A DNA stretch of 24,759 bases, taken from assembly GCA_003158115.1 (NCBI GenBank), contig PMGM01000044.1:1013-25771 (forward strand). The letters are read 5' to 3'. Of this stretch, positions 18,348 to 24,759 are shown piece after piece (positions within the stretch are counted from its first letter, which is position 1; each line of letters begins with the position of its first letter). The translations under genes were made by a program, and so were the position numbers. The notes under the pieces are model-generated. The model saw only the letters and a list, made by a program, of their open reading frames with translations, was not told where the DNA came from and did not search any database. This stretch comes from Methanobacterium sp. GTDB taxonomy: Archaea > Methanobacteriota > Methanobacteria > Methanobacteriales > Methanobacteriaceae.

Positions 18348-18446
18348 ATGTCAGACGTAATTACAACTTTTGGAGTTATTATCAGTGGATTTATCGTTGT
18401 CACATTATTAATGCAATTTTTAGGACGAAACCTTCCGCAAAATTGA
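18348..18446 (+). CDS. 32-aa single-helix membrane peptide
   Basis: A short frame starting MSDVITTFG has one hydrophobic helix (about residues 6-25) and ends in a basic/polar tail, GRNLPQN. It has a ribosome site (AGGAAG, 18334-18339), a TATA-like stretch about 45-55 bases upstream (around 18296-18303), and a strong T9 tract 30 bases after its stop, so it looks like a complete small transcription unit. I do not recognise the family. The short length alone would allow a chance frame, but the ordered signals around it argue for a real gene. Confidence 0.6.
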   Translation: MSDVITTFGVIISGFIVVTLLMQFLGRNLPQN

Positions 18447-18475
18447 TAGGAATATTCTAAGATAATACCAAATCT

Positions 18476-18492
18476 ATTTTTTTTTATTTTTC
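18476..18492 (+). terminator. T-tract terminator after the 32-aa peptide gene
   Basis: T9, then A, then T5 lies 30 bases downstream of the stop, typical of archaeal intrinsic termination. No strong hairpin precedes it. Confidence 0.6.
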
Positions 18493-18869
18493 TATTAATA
18501 TAGTGAAATTTTATTGGATAAATTTATTAACAAATCTATTTTTAAATTGTGGAATTAAAGAGAGCCATCCTAAGCTTTTCCATAGATAATTATGTAGATT
18601 AGAATGTTTTATTCCAACAACTCTATCACATAGTAGGATAAGCAATGTTTCAAGTATACTTTCAATTTTTTATCTGTTCTATTTTATCAATAATTATAAT
18701 CTTAATTACACTGGTAAATTCTAAAAATTAGATATATTAACTACTTAGTGACTATTTAAAAATAGATTGTTATTTAAATCGAAAAGGTTTTTTTGGATTT
18801 GGGTATAAATCTGGAAAACCTTTAAGTTAATGTTCAAGTAATTTTAATTAAATAATAGGAGTGAAAAAA
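18493..18869. other. Gene-free AT-rich stretch before the DUF5518-like gene
   Basis: I see no gene or clear RNA here. A slightly GC-richer island at about 18550-18655 has a small GAAT-GTTTT-ATTC hairpin but no known motif. Towards the right end, TATA-like AT tracts before 18840 could serve the next gene, whose GGAGTG site is at 18859-18864. Confidence 0.4.
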
Positions 18870-19259
18870 ATGATTAAAGATATGATTAAATGGAGACCAA
18901 TATTGATTGGTGTAATTATTGTTATAATACTTTATGTGTTATCGACTTTATCAAGCCAAAGTTCAGCAACCATGTTTTTATTAGTAGGACTTGCAGTAGG
19001 TTTCATGGTTGGAAGCAATTTCAAGGAAGGAGCACTTAATGGTGTTATTTTTGGAATAATCGCAGGATTAGTAGGCCTTGTAATTATTTTGATTATTTAT
19101 GCTTCAATGGGATATGGTGCAGTATTAGGACTTTTAATTACAAGCCAAATTGAACCTTTAATTTTAGAAATAGTATTGGCAGTAGTTGGAGGAATTCTAG
19201 GATCTTTCATAAAAGCTGAATCACAAAAAAACAGACCTGTTCTTCCAAAACAAGAATAA
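18870..19259 (+). CDS. Four-helix membrane protein, DUF5518-like
   Basis: The 129-aa protein is mostly membrane: hydrophobic helices at about 10-25, 34-46, 57-78 and 98-115, with glycine-rich faces (GLAVGFMVGSNFKEGALNGVIFG). The WRPILIGVII start, the SNFKEGALNG segment between helices 2 and 3, and the GGILGSF segment near the end resemble DUF5518 proteins, which are common in Methanobacteriales and haloarchaea and have no known function. GGAGTGAAAAAA before the ATG at 18870 decides the start over the GTG at 18861, which lies in the ribosome site. It stands alone, followed by a strong terminator. Confidence 0.75.
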   Translation: MIKDMIKWRPILIGVIIVIILYVLSTLSSQSSATMFLLVGLAVGFMVGSNFKEGALNGVIFGIIAGLVGLVIILIIYASMGYGAVLGLLITSQIEPLILEIVLAVVGGILGSFIKAESQKNRPVLPKQE

Positions 19260-19281
19260 ATTTTTTTTATTTTTTTTATTT
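19260..19281 (+). terminator. Double T-tract terminator after the DUF5518-like gene
   Basis: Directly after the stop, the plus strand has two runs of eight T or so separated by a single A, a very strong archaeal terminator. It also insulates this gene from the convergent tRNA array. Confidence 0.7.
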
Positions 19282-19379
19282 AAATGTTGTCAGTCAATTT
19301 TTTTATTTACTAGTACTAATTAGATAGTGCCTGTAAATATGTGGACATTATTAAAATAGCATTATGTAAAAGTAATTAA

Positions 19380-19453
<74 letters not shown>

Positions 19454-19550
19454 TTTTTAATTTAAAATTTTGTTTGAACTATTTTTGTACCGATCTATCA
19501 AGTTATAAGAAGTGGGTCTTGTTAAAATAGAATCTTATGAAATCATTATG

Positions 19551-19627
<77 letters not shown>

Positions 19628-19753
19628 ATATAGTTTTTATTTTACTTCTCGTTAGTTTTAGACAAATATAATACGGGAAGTAGATTCTATTTAAATTACA
19701 GTACCTTATCTTGTACAAAGTGGTATGTACAATACTATTAAAAAAGTTAATTA

Positions 19754-19827
<74 letters not shown>

Positions 19828-19834
19828 TTTTGAA

Positions 19835-20554
19835 TTAACTGTAAATTGGTGATTCTGGCTCTTTTTGAACGCGATTTGCTAGTTCTTTGAGTCTATCCTC
19901 TATTTCATCAGCCTCTTTTAAGAGTGGTTCTGCATTCACTTCTATATTCAACATCTTATTTAAAACATTCACTAAACTAGCTGCAGCTCTCGGATCAGGA
20001 TACTGATTTAATACCTCTGCAAACAAGCATGATGCTGGAATATCTCTGGTTGCTGTTCTTGTTAAGAGTGATCCTGAAAGACCATTAACATTTCCGAATG
20101 GCAGTATTGGCAGATCTAAATCGCCTAATCTTTTAAGAGAATCTTCTGAATTAGCAGCTGCTGCTACAGAGTCACTTTTTTCCATTACAACCATACTATT
20201 GAAAGTTATTAACTCTTTACTATTGTTTTTTTCCATCCAATCAACTATTGCATTGGACATGTCATATGAAACTGTAGGTGGTATTATGAAATCTGATAAG
20301 AATAAAACTATCCCATCACTACTGTAAATTCTGAAAGGATGAATAGCAATACCTTTGTAAAGAACTGCGAGTGGTGGAAAATCTTTCGAGTCTATGTAAC
20401 CAATCTGCTTCATTTTTAGTTCTTCAACAAGTAACCATCCTAGTATGTTACCTATAAGTCCTAACTCTGGTGATCCTTCAAGGACCACTGCGTCTTTAAC
20501 ATCTTCAGATATTATTTTGCAACATTTAATATCTGTTTCAACCATTTCAACCAT
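19835..20554 (-). CDS. PAC2-family proteasome assembly chaperone with HbYX-like tail (PbaA-like)
   Basis: Second PAC2-superfamily protein of the window, 239 aa. Family blocks: [58 protein letters not shown], then a C-terminal region with [25 protein letters not shown] followed by a helix ([16 protein letters not shown]). It ends PESPIYS: Ile-Tyr-Ser at the very end fits the hydrophobic-Tyr-any (HbYX) signature by which assembly factors and activators dock between 20S alpha subunits. The ATG at 20563 touches GGAGG directly; the ATG at 20554, nine bases beyond it, is more likely the start. Downstream lies a tRNA-Arg gene. Confidence 0.88.
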   Translation of the reverse strand: MVEMVETDIKCCKIISEDVKDAVVLEGSPELGLIGNILGWLLVEELKMKQIGYIDSKDFPPLAVLYKGIAIHPFRIYSSDGIVLFLSDFIIPPTVSYDMSNAIVDWMEKNNSKELITFNSMVVMEKSDSVAAAANSEDSLKRLGDLDLPILPFGNVNGLSGSLLTRTATRDIPASCLFAEVLNQYPDPRAAASLVNVLNKMLNIEVNAEPLLKEADEIEDRLKELANRVQKEPESPIYS

Positions 20555-20997
20555 TAATAACATCCTCCGGTACTTTCTAAGAATTATTCTTATTAAGCAA
20601 TCCCATGAGCAGGAACTAATACATTTGTTGAACGTAGTTATGTATAGTGAGGAACTGTTTTTGAAAGTCCAGACCTGCTACTGGATCCAATACAGTACTT
20701 ATTTTTTAATATGTATAATCTATGATGCATAGGCTTTTTAATTATAAACTGCCAAGCTTCACTCATTAAAGTCAATTATATCGAATTAGTATTCTTGTTT
20801 AATCACTGTTCAACTTTTTTTAGTTATTTCTAGTGACATCAACTTTTTTGTATTACTCAGTATTTTTATATCTTGATATTTAGATTTATAATTATGCATT
20901 GCCCAATTAATCGTCTGGGAAACAGTATTATGATAATATATTTTTGCAATCACATACTAATTGTAACTTATAATCAAAATTTCAGCGACTTCAATAT

Positions 20998-21032
20998 GGA
21001 ACTCATAGTTTAGTTCCTCATGATATATATAT
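20998..21032 (+). promoter_or_regulatory. Dyad operator candidate and TATA box upstream of frhA
   Basis: GGAACT (20998-21003) and AGTTCC (21012-21017) form a perfect 6-bp inverted repeat with an 8-bp spacer, centre to centre 14 bp. It ends four bases before a TATA-like GATATATATATTTT (from 21022). This spacing places a bound protein beside TFB/TBP, so it could be an activator or repressor site. The start of transcription would be near 21053, leaving a leader of about 78 bases. Confidence 0.4.
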
Positions 21033-21042
21033 TTTGCACTTT

Positions 21043-21080
21043 AACCTTCAAAGAAAAGGTTATAATATAATATATAATCA
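21043..21080 (+). promoter_or_regulatory. Second TATA candidate and hairpin in the frhA leader
   Basis: AACCTT (21043-21048) pairs with AAGGTT (21056-21061) across seven bases; directly after it comes an AT-only stretch (TATAATATAATATATAA) that can act as an alternative TATA box with a start near 21096. If the upstream TATA box is used, the inverted repeat lies at the start site or early leader. Confidence 0.35.
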
Positions 21081-21130
21081 AGAGAAATATTGATGTTCAA
21101 AAGATTATATAAAAACAAGAGGTGATACAT

Positions 21131-22348
21131 TTGAGCGAAAAAATAGTTATATCGCCAACGTCACGACAGGAAGGACATGCAGAATTAGTCATGGACGTCG
21201 ATGATGAAGGAATCGTAACTAAGGGGCGATACTTTAGTATTACTCCTGTTAGAGGTCTTGAGAAAATAGTAACAGGCAAAGTACCTGAAACAGCACCTGT
21301 AATAGTACAGAGAATCTGTGGTGTCTGTCCTATACCTCACACCCTAGCATCAGTAGAAGCTATAGACGACTCTTTAGGTATTGAAATACCAAAAGCAGCT
21401 AGGCAGTTAAGAGAGCTTACACTAGCAGCTCATGTAGTTAACAGCCATGCAATACACCACTTCTTGATCGCAACCGACTTCGTACCAGAAAACCTGATGG
21501 CAACCGCCATAAACTCTGTTTCAGAGATTAGGAAAACAGTACAGTACGTAGTTGATATGGTTGCCGGAGAAGGTATACACCCATCAGATGTTAGAATCGG
21601 TGGAATGGCTAGTAACATTAGTGAACTAGCAAGAAAAAGGTTATACGCACGAACAAAAGCACTCATACCAAAAATAGATGCACATGTTGATCTTATAGTA
21701 GGATTAGTCGCAGATAAAGACCTCCCAGCAGGATTAGGAGTTACTCATGCACCTACATTAGCAACAGATCATACTTACGGTGACAGAACCAATTTCGATC
21801 TCGACAGGTTCACAGAAATCATGCCAGAAACTTGGTACGATGACCCAGAAGTAGGAAAAAGAGCATGCTCAACCATACCTCTTTACGATGGTAGAAATGT
21901 AGAAGTAGGACCTAGAGCACGAGCAGCAGTCTTTGGAAGCTATACTGGTGAAGGTGTAGTTGCTCAACACGTTGCAAGAGCAATGGAAATGAAAACTAAC
22001 ATATCTAAAATTGTTGACTTACTTGCTGAACTGGACACATCTGCTCCTGTAATGGCTGATTATGATATAACTGGTACTAACAAGCTTGGTATTGGCGCAA
22101 TTGAAGGTCCTAGGGGAATGGATGTACATATGGCCCAAATAGCCGACGGTAAAACACAATTCTACAGCTGCCTTGTCCCAACTACTTGGAACATTCCAAC
22201 AATGGGACCAGCAACCGAAGGATTCCATCATGATTTCGGACCTCATGTAATACGAGCATACGATCCTTGTCTTTCATGCGCAACCCACGTGATTGTAGTT
22301 GACGATGAAGATAAGAGCGTACTTAAAAACGAAATGGTAAGGATTTAA
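21131..22348 (+). CDS. frhA: F420-reducing [NiFe] hydrogenase, large subunit FrhA
   Basis: Catalytic subunit that splits H2 to reduce coenzyme F420 for methanogenesis from CO2. The 405-aa protein carries the Ni-Fe ligands in [10 protein letters not shown] (C63, C66) and DPCLSCATH (C380, C383), followed by H386 and a 19-residue tail (387-405) that the FrhD protease should remove after metal insertion. The numbering equals that of the structurally known Methanothermobacter enzyme. The frame extends to a GTG at 21122, but this lies inside AGAGGTGAT; the true start is the TTG at 21131. First gene of the frhADGB operon. Confidence 0.97.
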   Translation: MSEKIVISPTSRQEGHAELVMDVDDEGIVTKGRYFSITPVRGLEKIVTGKVPETAPVIVQRICGVCPIPHTLASVEAIDDSLGIEIPKAARQLRELTLAAHVVNSHAIHHFLIATDFVPENLMATAINSVSEIRKTVQYVVDMVAGEGIHPSDVRIGGMASNISELARKRLYARTKALIPKIDAHVDLIVGLVADKDLPAGLGVTHAPTLATDHTYGDRTNFDLDRFTEIMPETWYDDPEVGKRACSTIPLYDGRNVEVGPRARAAVFGSYTGEGVVAQHVARAMEMKTNISKIVDLLAELDTSAPVMADYDITGTNKLGIGAIEGPRGMDVHMAQIADGKTQFYSCLVPTTWNIPTMGPATEGFHHDFGPHVIRAYDPCLSCATHVIVVDDEDKSVLKNEMVRI

Positions 22349-22358
22349 GGGAATTAAC

Positions 22359-22829
22359 ATGCCATACGATGCAGAGATATTAGTAATTGGCTGTGGAAAC
22401 ATCTTGTTCAAGGACGATGGATTTGGACCAGCAGTGATAGACGCTTTAAATGAGCTTTCAAAGGAAAAACCACTTCCAGATAATACTATGACATTAGACG
22501 CCGGAACTGGTGGTCCACATTTTGTATTCTCACTTCCTCATGAATCATGGAGAAAGCTGATAGTAGTGGACATTGTTCAGTTCGGTGCAGAACCAGGAAC
22601 CATCAGAGTGTTCAGTGTTGATGAACTTCCTAAGGGAGCATATGAAAATGTGCACTCTTGGCCGGTAAATCAACCTCTACACGATCTGAGTAAGGTTTGC
22701 GAAGTCATGGTAGTTGGATGCCAACCAGAATCTGTCTCTGCCCCCGACATTGAGTTGGGTTTAACAAAGAGTGTGGAAGATGCAATTCCCGAGGCCATAA
22801 AAATAATTTTAAAAGAAATAGAGGTTTAG
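22359..22829 (+). CDS. frhD: F420 hydrogenase maturation protease FrhD
   Basis: Endopeptidase of the HycI/HybD family that trims the C-terminus of FrhA after nickel insertion. The 156-aa protein has [14 protein letters not shown] (11-24, D20 in the metal-binding place of the family), [14 protein letters not shown] (67-80, D71) and histidines at 99 and 108, one of which should complete the nickel-sensing site. It follows frhA by 10 bp and precedes frhG by 3 bp, the conserved order. It is not a subunit of the final enzyme. Confidence 0.95.
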   Translation: MPYDAEILVIGCGNILFKDDGFGPAVIDALNELSKEKPLPDNTMTLDAGTGGPHFVFSLPHESWRKLIVVDIVQFGAEPGTIRVFSVDELPKGAYENVHSWPVNQPLHDLSKVCEVMVVGCQPESVSAPDIELGLTKSVEDAIPEAIKIILKEIEV

Positions 22830-22832
22830 CCA

Positions 22833-23621
22833 ATGTTAGCCAAAATTAAGCAATTTTTAGGAATGGAGGCAAAACCAAAAGAACTAGCTTCAAAAGAGGA
22901 GGTTGAGAAGGTGGCTGAAGAAAAAGCAAAACCAAGAATCGGATATGTCCACTTATCAGGATGTACCGGGGACATTATGTCGCTCAGTGAAAACTACGAC
23001 ATTTTAGCCGAATTACTCACCAATATGGTGGAAATAGTTTATGGACAAACACTGGCAGATGTATGGGAAATGCCAGAGATGGACCTTGTACTTGTAGAAG
23101 GTTCAGTATGTTTACAAGACGAACACAGTGTTAAAGAGCTCATGGAAGCAAGAGAAAAAGCTGGACTTTTAGTGGCTTTCGGTTCCTGTGCTGCAACCGG
23201 GTGTTTCACTCGATATTCAAGGGGTGGACAGCAAGCCCAGCCAAATCATGAATCGTTTGTGCCCGTAGGAGATCTTGTAAAAGTTGATTGTGCTGTACCA
23301 GGATGTCCTCCATCACCAGAAATAATCGCAAAGGTTGTTGTTGCTGTAATTAACGGTGATATGGATTACCTACAGCCTATGATAGATCTAGCAGGATACA
23401 CCGAAGCTGGAGGATCAGATCTACAATATAAAATAGTAAACCAAGCTCTGTGTATAGGATGTGGAACATGTGCAATGGCTTGTCAGACCCGTGCACTATC
23501 CATGACCAATGGAAGACCCGAACTCAACGAAGACAGATGCGTAAAATGTGGTGTATGTTACATCCAGTGTCCAAGAAGCTGGTGGCCAGCCGATCGGATA
23601 AATAAGGATTTAGGTTTATAG
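22833..23621 (+). CDS. frhG: F420-reducing hydrogenase, Fe-S subunit FrhG
   Basis: Passes electrons from the Ni-Fe site to FrhB through three 4Fe-4S clusters. The N-terminal hydrogenase small-subunit part has the proximal cluster ligands in GCTGD (C44 and D47), [14 protein letters not shown] and CAVPGCPP. Asp replaces the usual second Cys of the CxxC; this corresponds to the aspartate ligand known from the Methanothermobacter Frh structure and is not a defect. The C-terminal domain is a two-cluster ferredoxin ([11 protein letters not shown] and [11 protein letters not shown]). At 262 aa it is about a dozen residues shorter at the N-terminus than the Methanothermobacter protein. GAGGT precedes the ATG. 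Confidence 0.96.
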   Translation: MLAKIKQFLGMEAKPKELASKEEVEKVAEEKAKPRIGYVHLSGCTGDIMSLSENYDILAELLTNMVEIVYGQTLADVWEMPEMDLVLVEGSVCLQDEHSVKELMEAREKAGLLVAFGSCAATGCFTRYSRGGQQAQPNHESFVPVGDLVKVDCAVPGCPPSPEIIAKVVVAVINGDMDYLQPMIDLAGYTEAGGSDLQYKIVNQALCIGCGTCAMACQTRALSMTNGRPELNEDRCVKCGVCYIQCPRSWWPADRINKDLGL

Positions 23622-23634
23622 GAGGTTGTAAAAA

Positions 23635-24519
23635 ATGGTTTTAGGAACATACAAACAAATTACTCTTGGAAGATCAACCGATAAACAGATCCAGGGAATT
23701 TCACAGGATGGTGGAATAGTAACTGCTCTTTTAACCTTTGCTCTTGATGAGAAAATCATAGATGGTGCAGTGGTTGCGGGGCCTTCAGATGAAATGTGGA
23801 AACCTAACCCAGTAGTGGCACTTTCATCCGATGAAGTTATGGCTGCAGCAGGTACTAAATACACAATATCCCCAAACAATTGGGTACTTAAACAAGCTGT
23901 AAGACAATATGGTCTTGAAAAAGTTGGTATTGTTACCATTCCTTGTCAGACTATGGGTATTAGAAAAATGCAGTCCTACCCATTTGGTGTTAGATTTTTA
24001 GCAGATAAAATTGCACTGGATATAGGAATTTGTTGTACCGAAAACTTCCCATTTGAATCATTAAAAACGTTTATTTCAGCTAAAGCTGGAGTGGACTTTG
24101 ACTTAGTGGAGAAAATGGATATAGGGAAAGGAAAATTCTGGATCAAGACTCAGGATGATTTAATAAGCTTCCCTATTAAAGAAACACATGGATATGAACA
24201 AAATGGATGCAAGGTTTGTCTTGACTTAGTTTCCGAACTGTCTGATATATCAACCGGTTCAATAGGTGCTCCTGATAATTGGTCTGCAATTCAGGTCAGA
24301 ACCGATATTGGTGAAACTGTTTTCAAACAAGCTGTTGATGCTGGTGCTATTGAACTCAAACCAATTGATGAAGGTAAATTTGGTCTTGAAATGCTCACCA
24401 AACTAGCTAAATCTAAAAAAGAGAAAGCTATGAAGGTTATTGATGAGCGAAAAGCAATGGGATTACCAGTTCCTTACAAGGGTAGTAGTGAGAAGGAAGA
24501 TCCACTTGCAAACGTCTGA
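23635..24519 (+). CDS. frhB: F420-reducing hydrogenase, FAD/F420-binding subunit FrhB
   Basis: Holds FAD, one 4Fe-4S cluster and the F420 site; reduces F420 by hydride transfer. The 294-aa protein shows the family pattern: [17 protein letters not shown] near the start, [34 protein letters not shown], the cluster cysteines in the middle ([13 protein letters not shown] and [17 protein letters not shown]). It is somewhat longer than the roughly 280 aa of the Methanothermobacter protein because of a Lys/Glu-rich C-terminal tail. A strong GGAGGT lies before the ATG. Last gene of the operon, followed by a terminator. Confidence 0.96.
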   Translation: MVLGTYKQITLGRSTDKQIQGISQDGGIVTALLTFALDEKIIDGAVVAGPSDEMWKPNPVVALSSDEVMAAAGTKYTISPNNWVLKQAVRQYGLEKVGIVTIPCQTMGIRKMQSYPFGVRFLADKIALDIGICCTENFPFESLKTFISAKAGVDFDLVEKMDIGKGKFWIKTQDDLISFPIKETHGYEQNGCKVCLDLVSELSDISTGSIGAPDNWSAIQVRTDIGETVFKQAVDAGAIELKPIDEGKFGLEMLTKLAKSKKEKAMKVIDERKAMGLPVPYKGSSEKEDPLANV

Positions 24520-24548
24520 GTAAAAAAAGGAAAAACTTTGTACAGATT

Positions 24549-24602
24549 AGTAAAGTGGGATTTAATCCCCTTACTCACTGTTTTCATTTTGAATTTTTTT
24601 TT
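24549..24602 (+). terminator. Hairpin and T-tract terminator of the frh operon
   Basis: AGTAA (24549-24553) pairs with TTACT (24571-24575) and GGGAT (24557-24561) with ATCCC (24565-24569), giving a hairpin with a small internal bulge. It is followed about 18 bases later by a run of nine or ten T (to about 24602). It lies 30 bases after the frhB stop. Confidence 0.65.
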
Positions 24603-24730
24603 AAAATTTTTATAATTTTGGTTTACTAATTTTATATTATTATTAATTCATTTATTAGAGATATTCAAAAAAAATAAAAAATTACTATTCAAATCAAAAT
24701 AATTTAAAAAAAATTAATAAAGAATTAATT

Positions 24731-24759
24731 TCATTCTGTTATTACTCTACATCCATCTG
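24731..24759 (-). CDS. Possible 3' end of a convergent gene running off the window
   Basis: On the minus strand, the last 29 bases can read Asp-Gly-Cys-Arg-Val-Ile-Thr-Glu and then TGA (stop at 24731-24733). A T8 tract on that strand follows about 20 bases later, as expected for a terminator after a gene. The piece is too short to identify; the TGA could be a chance stop. Confidence 0.25.

Larger units (their letters stand above)
20564..21120. other. Divergent intergenic region between the PAC2 gene and frhA
   Basis: No gene is supported. The motif GGAACT/AGTTCC occurs three times as part of a longer AGTTCCT: at 20612-20617, 20651-20656 (both read on the minus strand) and 21012-21017 (plus). 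The last forms a dyad, listed separately. TATA-like elements for frhA lie at 21022-21032 and 21062-21078. For the PAC2 gene, the minus strand has AT-rich TATA-like strings around 20590 and 20640. The middle part, about 20700-20980, is plain AT-rich DNA. Confidence 0.45.

Noticed and set aside
20445..20732. A 95-codon plus-strand frame at the PAC2 start and beyond
   Set aside because: It begins inside the PAC2 gene antisense, has no ribosome site, and the second half is non-conserved-looking AT-rich promoter DNA.
22833..23621. FrhG seemed to lack a cluster cysteine (CTGD in place of CTGC)
   Set aside because: An aspartate ligand to the proximal cluster is a known property of F420-reducing hydrogenases, so it is not a mutation.

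Overview
The window reads as chromosomal core genome of a hydrogenotrophic methanogen of the order Methanobacteriales, most like Methanobacterium. The evidence is: low-GC DNA; archaeal information-processing genes throughout (Rpo4, Rpo11, TFS, L21e, L44e, S27e, aIF2-alpha, Nop10, Csl4, Pus10, SRP54, PCNA, GINS, Dph2); GGTGAT/GGAGG ribosome binding sites; and a complete F420-reducing hydrogenase operon frhADGB. I see no insertion sequence, prophage, CRISPR array or defence island.

Region 1 (1-6771) is read mainly on the minus strand. From upstream to downstream it runs srp54, pus10, a 300-bp gap, then rpl21e, rpo4, a DUF655 HhH protein, rsmA/ksgA, a small carboxymuconolactone-decarboxylase-like protein and a HemK2-type methyltransferase. 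This is an archaeal ribosome-biogenesis and protein-targeting cluster. At the left edge an unrecognised plus-strand frame runs in from outside the window and overlaps the 3' end of the methyltransferase gene.

Region 2 (6772-7511) is a 740-bp divergent intergenic region with a duplicated TATA element for srp54, a clear promoter for hpt and a cluster of small hairpins of unknown meaning.

Region 3 (7512-17981) is read on the plus strand: hpt, dph2, csl4, rpo11, a DUF99 protein, a Nudix hydrolase, tfs, an acidic two-helix membrane protein, pcn, gins51, rpl44e, rps27e, aif2a, nop10, a PAC2-family proteasome-assembly chaperone and a PHP-domain protein that matches endonuclease Q. It joins RNA decay (Csl4), transcription (Rpo11, TFS), replication and repair (PCNA, GINS, EndoQ), translation (L44e, S27e, aIF2-alpha, and diphthamide synthesis on EF-2) and rRNA modification (Nop10). 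Several genes overlap or abut.

Region 4 (18058-20554) holds small proteins (65 aa; a 32-aa single-helix peptide; a DUF5518-like membrane protein), an array of three tRNA-Arg genes (UCU, CCU, UCU) and a second PAC2 protein ending in an HbYX-like tail.

Region 5 (20555-24759) is the frh operon behind a 576-bp gap that contains a dyad next to a TATA element, followed by a hairpin/T-tract terminator. The last 29 bases may be the 3' end of a convergent gene.

Many ribosome binding sites show that the translation start lies downstream of the longest possible open frame; chosen starts are explained per gene. The window is largely ordinary core genome and I do not see a new multi-gene system. The most useful second looks are the 13-bp duplication that forms the rpo11/DUF99 junction, the HbYX tail on one PAC2 protein, the dyad upstream of frhA, and the small uncharacterised membrane proteins.
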